Source: JAGVXH01 sp041649755 (GTDB taxonomy: Archaea > Nanobdellota > Nanobdellia > Pacearchaeales > GW2011-AR1). From it: DNA of 64,000 nucleotides. The notes under the pieces are model-generated. The model was given only the letters and a program-made list of their open reading frames with translations, was not told the DNA's origin and did no database searches. A program made the translations under genes and the position numbers. Where the stretch lies: positions 39,406 through 103,405 of the forward strand of contig JBAZMK010000003.1 of NCBI GenBank assembly GCA_041649755.1. The letters are read 5' to 3'. This document shows positions 58,885 to 64,000 of this stretch, one piece after another; the first letter of the stretch is position 1; the number at the start of each line of letters is the position of its first letter.

Positions 58885-59538
58885 TTAAAGTATATACTTA
58901 GAGATATCGGTAAGATTGATTATCCTATTGTCATCCCTTGCCAAACCAAAGCAAGCGGTGTTTATCCAGATTTCAATCTGCGGGAAATTTTCAAATTCGT
59001 TTACATCGACATTATCGCATTCAAAGACATAAACTTCCTTTCCCAATTTTTCTATTTTTTTTCTTATGACCTCTATAGCTTTATTTTTCTGCCCGTATTT
59101 TGTTGAAGAAAGAATACCCACGACTTTCGCAGAAAGGAATTTCTTTTTTTTTGCTAAAATTTTTTTGTTTTGCTGTTGGATTTCATCTTTTGTAACTTTT
59201 TCCAACGTTTCTGTGTTAAAAACATAAATTTCTCTTTGTTGCTGAATTGCGTTGTTCATCGCATGGAATTTTCCGTCGGCTATTAGAAGTAAAATATCCG
59301 CTTTATCGTCAAATGCCGAAGAATTACAACCAAGAACGTGCCCAGTGTAAAAAGCTCCTTTCTTCAAAATAACTTTTTTATTTCTTTTTTCAAGATAATC
59401 TTTGACTTTTGGTATGAGGTCTATATATTGAATTGTAGCACAAAGTGAAATTGTCTTTCCATTTAGATTATCCAGTGCTGAAAAGTTTATTTCTGACAAA
59501 TTAAATTTTTTTCTTGCTTCAATATATAGGGTTTTCAT
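58885..59538 (-). CDS. Dph2-like protein lacking the first domain
   Basis: Diphthamide synthase Dph2 transfers an aminocarboxypropyl group to a histidine of EF2 using a radical Fe-S cluster held by three cysteines, one per domain. This 217-residue protein has the second- and third-domain motifs (G-H-V-L-G-C-N and W-I-N-T-A-C-F-G) but starts directly at domain 2, so the first Cys domain is missing. Full archaeal Dph2 is about 340 residues. No decay is visible. It may pair with another protein or be a derived paralogue. Confidence 0.75.
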   Translation of the reverse strand: MKTLYIEARKKFNLSEINFSALDNLNGKTISLCATIQYIDLIPKVKDYLEKRNKKVILKKGAFYTGHVLGCNSSAFDDKADILLLIADGKFHAMNNAIQQQREIYVFNTETLEKVTKDEIQQQNKKILAKKKKFLSAKVVGILSSTKYGQKNKAIEVIRKKIEKLGKEVYVFECDNVDVNEFENFPQIEIWINTACFGLARDDNRIINLTDISKYIL

Positions 59539-59569
59539 AAAAGTAAAAGAAATAAGGGTTTTTAATAAT

Positions 59570-59968
59570 TTAGAATCGTTCTATGCTGTCTTTTCTTTGT
59601 GTTTCCTGAGGCTCAACAGAACCTTTTTGTATTTCAAATACTTTTGACGGGGTCGCTATAACAACGTTTTCTCCGAAGCCCGCGATTTTTCCTTCAAGGG
59701 CTTCAACAGTTTTCTTTATCTTTGATATTGCTCTTTTTAACTCAACAACATCTTTTGATTTAAGAGGCTTTATATCTATTATGGCTATTGTGTAACCTTC
59801 TCTTAAAGCATTTAAAATAGGGTTTATATCTTCATAAACTTTTAGAACGAAAGTCTTTATCAGAACTTTGGATTCTGGTTTTTCCTTCTCTAAATCAATT
59901 TCAATAAACTCGGGGGACTCTTCTTCACCCCTTCCACCAAACATTTTTTTGAAGCTATCAAACACCAT
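59570..59968 (-). CDS. sepF: Archaeal SepF-like cell division protein
   Basis: This 132-residue protein has an amphipathic N-terminal helix (M-V-F-D-S-F-K-K-M-F-G), an acidic linker and a SepF core (V-Y-E-D-I-N-P-I-L-N-A-L-R-E-G-Y-T-I-A-I-I-D-I). Archaeal SepF anchors FtsZ to the membrane, and FtsZ is encoded at 30913. It lies 31 bp upstream of the Dph2-like gene in the same direction, so they may be co-transcribed. Confidence 0.88.
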   Translation of the reverse strand: MVFDSFKKMFGGRGEEESPEFIEIDLEKEKPESKVLIKTFVLKVYEDINPILNALREGYTIAIIDIKPLKSKDVVELKRAISKIKKTVEALEGKIAGFGENVVIATPSKVFEIQKGSVEPQETQRKDSIERF

Positions 59969-60022
59969 AATATAAATCTTGTCAGTCAGTATTTAAATAT
60001 TTATGTGCTCCAGTATTTGATT

Positions 60023-60622
60023 TTACAAGTGAAGATTTTCCATCCATTTTCTTGCCGTTTCTTCACAAATACCTAGGTCCTTTGATATTTCTTTGGGGGA
60101 ATGGTTTCCTTTTTTAAATGAATCTGAAACCGCTTCCTTTCTTCTTTCAAGTGCACTTAATCCATACTTATTCAAGATTAACCGAACATAACTCCAACTG
60201 ACACCTAGCTCATAGGCTATTTGCTTACTTGGAACTCCTTGACGATACCTCTGCAGAACCTCGTCTTCTGTGTACCATCTTTTTCTCATTAAATAAACCC
60301 CTGCCACATCTAGGTCTTTTTTTAAAAAAACATAAGGAAGTCCAGTTTCCTTTACTAAATCTTCTTCCCTTAACCCTTCGTGACTAACAAAATAAGTTTT
60401 TAACCACTCAACCTTGTCTTCTGAAGGAAGAGTTGAATAACCTGTATTTGCTCTTTCACAAGCTAAAAGGTATACTTCTTTTAAACAACCACGAACTCCT
60501 TGAGAACTTATTTCAAAATATCTCGCTGCATCGCTTGCCCTAGATAAGGGGTTTTCAAAAAAATAATCACAAATATGACTTAGTTTTCCCTTTCTTGAAC
60601 TATCTGAAAAGCTAACTTTCAT
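60023..60622 (-). CDS. Protein with repeated helix-turn-helix motifs
   Basis: This 199-residue protein is built from several HTH-like units: S-D-A-A-R-Y-F-E-I-S-S-Q-G-V-R-G (about 29-44), S-K-Q-I-A-Y-E-L-G-V-S-W-S-Y-V-R (about 133-148) and P-K-E-I-S-K-D-L-G-I-C-E-E-T-A-R-K-W (about 176-193). Multiple units in one chain suggest binding along extended DNA. No effector domain. It follows the prefoldin gene on the same strand by about 18 bp. Confidence 0.65.
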   Translation of the reverse strand: MKVSFSDSSRKGKLSHICDYFFENPLSRASDAARYFEISSQGVRGCLKEVYLLACERANTGYSTLPSEDKVEWLKTYFVSHEGLREEDLVKETGLPYVFLKKDLDVAGVYLMRKRWYTEDEVLQRYRQGVPSKQIAYELGVSWSYVRLILNKYGLSALERRKEAVSDSFKKGNHSPKEISKDLGICEETARKWMENLHL

Positions 60623-60640
60623 AACTATAAACCTCAGAAT

Positions 60641-61006
60641 TTATCCCTGAATCTTTTTCATTATCTCTTCACGAAGAGAATCTATTTTTTCTGAAAATTC
60701 TTTTTCCTGCTTTTTCATAGAATTAAGTCTTACATTAATCAATTCTTTTTTCTTTTTCATATCTTCTAAGATTTTTTCTTTGTTTGACTTTATTGCAACC
60801 TGATTGCCTATTATTCTGAAAACCTCTCCAGAAGTTTTCTCAACCTCACGGATTATTAACTCGGTTTCATTTAATTCCATAGAAAACGCGTTTTTTTGCA
60901 TAAGAAGCTGTTGAAAGTGGTGTTCAAGCATCTGAAGATTCTGAATTTCTTCCTGTGTTTTTTCATCAATATTGGCGAAAGGATTTTGGTTTCTTTCTTC
61001 AGCCAT
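60641..61006 (-). CDS. pfdB: Prefoldin beta subunit
   Basis: This 121-residue protein has two long coiled-coil helices (about 15-50 and 75-115) around a short beta hairpin (V-F-R-I-I-G-N-Q-V-A-I-K-S-N-K), the prefoldin beta layout. It forms a hexamer with alpha subunits that passes unfolded chains to the thermosome. One base overlaps with the Rpo12 stop, in the common eL43-Rpo12-prefoldin order. Confidence 0.93.
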   Translation of the reverse strand: MAEERNQNPFANIDEKTQEEIQNLQMLEHHFQQLLMQKNAFSMELNETELIIREVEKTSGEVFRIIGNQVAIKSNKEKILEDMKKKKELINVRLNSMKKQEKEFSEKIDSLREEIMKKIQG

Positions 61007-61143
61007 TAGTCAGAACTCACAACTTTCATTTTAGTTCTAGGTTTGAAAAAAACTCTTGAACCACATTCTGGACAAAGGAATCTTTTGTTTAAGTCTTCCG
61101 ACTTTATTTTGCTTCCACAATAAAAACATTTGTATGAGGTCAT
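61006..61143 (-). CDS. rpoP: RNA polymerase subunit Rpo12 (RpoP)
   Basis: A 45-residue zinc-ribbon protein from the ATG at 61143: Y-K-C-F-Y-C-G-S (Cys6, Cys9) and F-L-C-P-E-C-G-S-R (Cys24, Cys27), followed by a basic C-terminus. It joins the assembly platform of archaeal RNA polymerase. It overlaps prefoldin by one base and lies 24 bp after eL43. Confidence 0.93.
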   Translation of the reverse strand: MTSYKCFYCGSKIKSEDLNKRFLCPECGSRVFFKPRTKMKVVSSD

Positions 61144-61167
61144 ATTGATATGAAATTTTAAGGGTTT

Positions 61168-61383
61168 TTAATTCTTTAGGTGGAAAGCTCCTCCGGCAAA
61201 ATTCTTCCCGCATTTTGAGCAAAGCCAAATGCCTCTTGCCTGCCGTTTAGCCCTCCCTCCACAAAAAGGACAATCTTGTCTGGTTCTTTGTTTTTTCTCA
61301 ACTTCAGAGAATTTCTTTTTTACATTCCCGTAACCAGCTCCAAACCTACCTGAAGCACCGATTTTTTTTCGCTTTACTGCCAT
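61168..61383 (-). CDS. rpl37ae: Ribosomal protein eL43 (L37Ae)
   Basis: This 71-residue protein has the C4 zinc finger C-P-F-C-G and W-L-C-S-K-C-G-K, with a basic N-terminus (K-R-K-K-I-G-A-S-G-R-F-G-A) and the F-A-G-G-A motif of eL43. It is the first gene of the operon with Rpo12 and prefoldin. Confidence 0.95.
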   Translation of the reverse strand: MAVKRKKIGASGRFGAGYGNVKKKFSEVEKKQRTRQDCPFCGGRAKRQARGIWLCSKCGKNFAGGAFHLKN

Positions 61384-61450
61384 TAGAAAACTTATTTCGG
61401 AGGGTTTTTAAACTATTCTATTTAGAAATAGCCAAGATTATGTTAATATT

Positions 61451-61786
61451 ATGAAAAACGAAAAAAGAATTTCAAGACCACGGAAGATTAAGAGACTAGA
61501 ACTAATTGACTGGTTAGCCCATTCATTGGGAGAAGGCTCCGGATTTAAGATAACTCCTGAGCAGGTAAGTTATCACTTAAGGTTAAGGGGATTTAGGTTA
61601 GATGAAGAAGCACCACAAAACCCCTCTCGGGGGGTGTCCTTTGTTAGAGATGGTTTATCTGTGGAAGTTTTGAGTCATGATTGTGAATTGGATGGGTTAG
61701 GTTCAGTTAAATATGTCTATCCATATGCAAGCGTGGTATTTCGGGGTCCGAATTATACCCGAAGAGTGGATTTTGACGGAAAGTGA
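61451..61786 (+). CDS. Hypothetical 111-residue protein
   Basis: A basic N-terminus (R-I-S-R-P-R-K-I-K-R) precedes a helical part that could be an HTH (I-T-P-E-Q-V-S-Y-H-L-R-L-R-G-F), then a beta-rich half. No known family. It ends just before the convergent Trm5-like gene's end. A TATA-like tract is weak here. Confidence 0.55.
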   Translation: MKNEKRISRPRKIKRLELIDWLAHSLGEGSGFKITPEQVSYHLRLRGFRLDEEAPQNPSRGVSFVRDGLSVEVLSHDCELDGLGSVKYVYPYASVVFRGPNYTRRVDFDGK

Positions 61787-62572
61787 CTATCTAACCTTGA
61801 ACATTGCTTGCCATCTGTATTTGTGGGGTCCTATGTCGCCCGCCTTTCTTATAGAAATTTTCCCTATTTTCCCTTTAGTTTCTCTTTTTATTTCGTCTAA
61901 TACTTCTTTTTCTGTTCCAAATCCGTGATAAAATATAGTTGTTCCTTTCTTTGAGAGTTTAAGTGCGGTTTTTAAAAAAGTCTCTTTCAAGTTTGGTCTC
62001 GGCATAATGATAATGTCAAATTTTTCATTTATTTTATCTGGTAAATCTTTTGCACTTCCACCTATAATTGAGATAAAATTGTCTAACTTATTAAGATGTG
62101 CATTTTTCTTGCCATAGAGGTTTGCTTTTTCATTTAACTCGTTTGAAACAATATGAAAATCTTTTTTCTTCTGAATTAATTTCTTAGCGACTATAATTGG
62201 ATATGGTGCAACTCCTGCAAACATCACAAGAACTTTAGTCTTATTTTTTTTAACAAGTTTTGCTACTTCTTCTGCTATTATCTTTCGTTCATTTGATAAT
62301 CTCGGGGAAAAATAGGTTTCGTCAACATTGAAATAAAAAATACAATCATTTTCTCTGTAAATTGCTTCTTTTGTTTTTATACCTGCAAGATGCTTAGTTT
62401 TGGGGATTCTCAATTCTCCAGAGAAACCTTCTATTTTCTCCAAAACCGTTTTTATACTTTTATATTTCTTTAAAAAGACAAGTGCTTTTATTTTTTTGAC
62501 TATCCAAAAAGTTCTTCTTGGAAATTTTAAAATAGCGATATCGCCAACAATGTCTTGAGGTATTTTCTTCAT
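61787..62572 (-). CDS. tRNA methyltransferase of the Trm5/TYW2 family
   Basis: This 261-residue class I SAM methyltransferase has a short N-terminal D2-like domain (about 1-75), the SAM motif V-M-F-A-G-V-A-P-Y (about 121-129) and a catalytic motif M-P-R-P-N-L in place of N-P-P-Y. The family forms m1G37 or wyosine side chains in tRNA. Lacking the D1 domain, it resembles the Trm5b/Taw2 types. With TYW1 at 35474 it would make the wyosine precursor. Exact activity (Trm5 or TYW2) is undecided. Confidence 0.85.
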   Translation of the reverse strand: MKKIPQDIVGDIAILKFPRRTFWIVKKIKALVFLKKYKSIKTVLEKIEGFSGELRIPKTKHLAGIKTKEAIYRENDCIFYFNVDETYFSPRLSNERKIIAEEVAKLVKKNKTKVLVMFAGVAPYPIIVAKKLIQKKKDFHIVSNELNEKANLYGKKNAHLNKLDNFISIIGGSAKDLPDKINEKFDIIIMPRPNLKETFLKTALKLSKKGTTIFYHGFGTEKEVLDEIKRETKGKIGKISIRKAGDIGPHKYRWQAMFKVR

Positions 62573-62631
62573 AGGGCTCTCACTCTAAAATACTCCCAAA
62601 GATATAAAAAGGTTTGTAATTTTACGGTGCA

Positions 62632-63204
62632 ATGGAGTTAAAAGGGAGTCAGACCGAGAAAAATTTGTTGAAATCTTTTGCAGGAGAGAGTCAAGCGAGG
62701 AATCGTTACACTTATTTTGCCTCCGTTGCGAGAAAAGAAGGTTATAGGCAAATAGAAGAAATTTTTCAGGAAACAGCGGATAATGAAAAAGAACATGCAG
62801 AGATTTTTTTTAAGTATTTAATGGGGGGGAATGTTGAGATTAAAGCAAGTTATCCTGCAGGGAAAATAGGTACAACTGAGGAAAATCTACTTGAAGCAGT
62901 AGAAGGGGAAAAATTAGAGTGGGGAACTCTTTACCCTGAATTTGAAGAAGTCGCCAGAAGTGAAGGGTTTCAGGATATTGCAGATTCTTTTAAAGAAATA
63001 GCTGAAGTAGAAGAGTATCATGAAAAGAGATACAGAAAATTATTAGAGAATGTTAAGAATAAGAGCGTGTTTAAGAAAGAGAAAGTGGTTAAGTGGAAAT
63101 GCAGAAATTGTGGTTATGTTCATGAAGGAGTCGAAGCTCCGAGCGTCTGTCCTGCGTGCAAGCATAAAAAAGAATATTATGAACTTTGGGTAGAGAATTA
63201 TTAA
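62632..63204 (+). CDS. rbr: Rubrerythrin
   Basis: This 190-residue protein has an N-terminal four-helix diiron domain (E-S-Q-A-R-N-R-Y near 20-27, N-E-K-E-H-A-E near 46-52, V-E-E-Y-H near 126-130) and a C-terminal rubredoxin domain with C-R-N-C-G and C-P-A-C. It reduces hydrogen peroxide in anaerobes. A TATA box (GATATAAAAAGG) lies about 28 nt upstream. The small membrane-protein gene follows by one base. Confidence 0.95.
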   Translation: MELKGSQTEKNLLKSFAGESQARNRYTYFASVARKEGYRQIEEIFQETADNEKEHAEIFFKYLMGGNVEIKASYPAGKIGTTEENLLEAVEGEKLEWGTLYPEFEEVARSEGFQDIADSFKEIAEVEEYHEKRYRKLLENVKNKSVFKKEKVVKWKCRNCGYVHEGVEAPSVCPACKHKKEYYELWVENY

Positions 63205-63205
63205 A

Positions 63206-63481
63206 ATGAAAAAAACTAAATCTCAAAAAATCAAAAATAAGAAATATTGGTTTAGGAAGGATAAAGGATTTGTTCTTTCAAAAAGAGTTCCTGTTTCATG
63301 GGAAGGTTATTTGGTTTTGTTTGCCCTTTTAGCGATTAATTTTTTTAGTGTTTTTTACTTTAAATTGCCCTATACAAATTTTGATTCGTACATAAGATTC
63401 ATTGTCGTTTTACTTTTATCAGTGTTTGTTTTTATTGTAATCTCTAAAAAGAAAACGCGTGGAGAGAAGAAAGAGTTCTAA
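63206..63481 (+). CDS. Small two-helix membrane protein
   Basis: A 91-residue basic protein with two transmembrane helices (about 33-50 and 64-81). It begins one base after the rubrerythrin stop and is probably co-transcribed. Family and role unknown; an involvement in the oxidative response is only inferred from position. Confidence 0.6.
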   Translation: MKKTKSQKIKNKKYWFRKDKGFVLSKRVPVSWEGYLVLFALLAINFFSVFYFKLPYTNFDSYIRFIVVLLLSVFVFIVISKKKTRGEKKEF

Positions 63482-63564
63482 GGTTGTAGTAACTTTATAA
63501 TTACACCAAATTAGAAAAGTTTAAAAACTATCAAAATTTACTTATTTAGTTAAGTATTTTGAAA

Positions 63565-64000
63565 ATGACAAATTTAAAACAACCCCAAAAAGCCTTATTG
63601 GTATTGTTCTCCTTAGTCTTATTGGTAGGAATAGTATCTGCTACGACTTTACCTGTTTACAGATTCTGGGATTATAAATATGGGGAAGGACATTTATACA
63701 CCCTAAGCGAAACTGAGAAGAATAAGATATTGAGTAATTATTCTGATGTTTATACTTATGAAGGTGTTGCTTTTTATGCTTACAAGAATAGTTTTTGTGG
63801 GACAGTTCCAGTTTATAGATTTTGGAATCATAAGAGTGGGTCTGACCATCTTTATACAATAAGTGAGTCTGAAAAGAATAAGATATTGAGTAATTATTCT
63901 GATGTTTATACTTATGAAGGTGTTGCTTTTTATGCTTACAAGAATAGTTTTTGTGGGACAGTTCCAGTTTATAGATTTTGGAATCATAAGAGTGGGTCTG
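63565..64000 (+). CDS. Exported protein with 52-residue repeats (cut by window edge)
   Basis: The signal peptide (about 1-27) ends V-S-A-T. Repeats follow with P-V-Y-R-F-W-(D/N)-(Y/H)-K, H-L-Y-T-(L/I)-S-E and Y-E-G-V-A-F-Y-A-Y, which match the DUF5648-type beta-propeller-like repeat found in many secreted proteins. A TATA-like AAAGTTTAAAAAC lies about 45 nt upstream. Bases 63718-63844 recur exactly at 63874-64000 (156-bp period). The 3' end is outside the window. Confidence 0.8.
   Translation, partial: MTNLKQPQKALLVLFSLVLLVGIVSATTLPVYRFWDYKYGEGHLYTLSETEKNKILSNYSDVYTYEGVAFYAYKNSFCGTVPVYRFWNHKSGSDHLYTISESEKNKILSNYSDVYTYEGVAFYAYKNSFCGTVPVYRFWNHKSGS

Noticed and set aside
63641..63987. Two reverse frames in the repeat gene at the window end
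   Set aside because: They repeat with the same 156-bp period as the forward gene and lack a start context; the forward frame has a signal peptide and known repeat motifs.

Overview
The window is AT-rich archaeal DNA. Its gene content points to a small-genome DPANN archaeon of the Pacearchaeota/Woesearchaeota/Nanoarchaeota type. The evidence is a full set of archaeal information-processing genes (uS15, eL42, eS1, eS19, eL39, eL31, eL40, eL43, uL1, uL10, P1/L12, uL11, Spt5, SecE, Rpo12, prefoldin beta, eIF5A, SRP54, Bud32, TYW1, Trm5-like, GINS, PCNA), a single-chain primase without visible Fe-S ligands, FtsZ with SepF, and many genes that begin about 25-30 nt after a TATA-like box with no leader. 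No taxonomic search was possible, so the lineage is an inference.

Layout. 0-7 kb: uS15 fragment, tRNA-Gln, bud32, srp54, a four-gene secreted/membrane operon, tRNA-Val. 7-19 kb: eL42-eS1-ndk, tRNA-Thr, an accessory block (two beta-barrel/porin-like proteins, a SpoVT/PhoU-like regulator, a transmembrane Ser/Thr kinase and a ribbon-helix-helix protein), then GINS, an AI-2E family membrane protein, AMP phosphorylase, cyclophilin and an MFS transporter. 19-34 kb: two tRNA-Ser, the P1-L10-L1 operon with a structured leader, eS19-eL39-eL31, two anchored surface proteins, primase, PCNA, tRNA-Pro, uL11-Spt5-SecE-FtsZ, FKBP, eIF5A-eL40. 34-38 kb: site-2 protease, TYW1 and small unknowns. 37.8-50.5 kb: ten co-directional genes forming a pilin-like/Cys-rich surface cluster with an internal tandem duplication. 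51-58 kb: S-layer gene with a long leader and a strong Shine-Dalgarno, membrane proteins, an archaeosortase-like protein and a large anchored surface protein. 58.2-58.85 kb: a small island with bacterial character (Trp/Pro-rich protein with a PEP-CTERM-like tail, intrinsic terminator). 58.9-64 kb: Dph2-like, SepF, HTH, prefoldin, Rpo12, eL43, Trm5-like, rubrerythrin and the start of a repeat surface protein.

The most unusual structure is non-coding. Three tRNA genes (Gln, Val, Pro) are each followed by a unit of about 107-118 bp. Each unit holds a foldback copied from that tRNA's own T-arm, a shared ~70-nt imperfect hairpin core (one base pair covaries between copies), and a second copy of that tRNA's 3' end. 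This looks like an undescribed tiny tRNA-targeting element or structured RNA. A second, unrelated 68-bp palindromic intergenic repeat occurs twice at 65/68 identity and once in degenerate form. One copy lies between 18-bp direct repeats that carry the TATA-like sequence upstream of ftsZ.

The surface genes may form a coherent system: S-layer, pilin-like proteins with KKGQ or KKAQ leaders, giant Cys-rich proteins, an archaeosortase and a candidate sorting substrate. The kinase, barrel and regulator genes at 8.8-13.2 kb look like a separate accessory module with two candidate palindromic operators.
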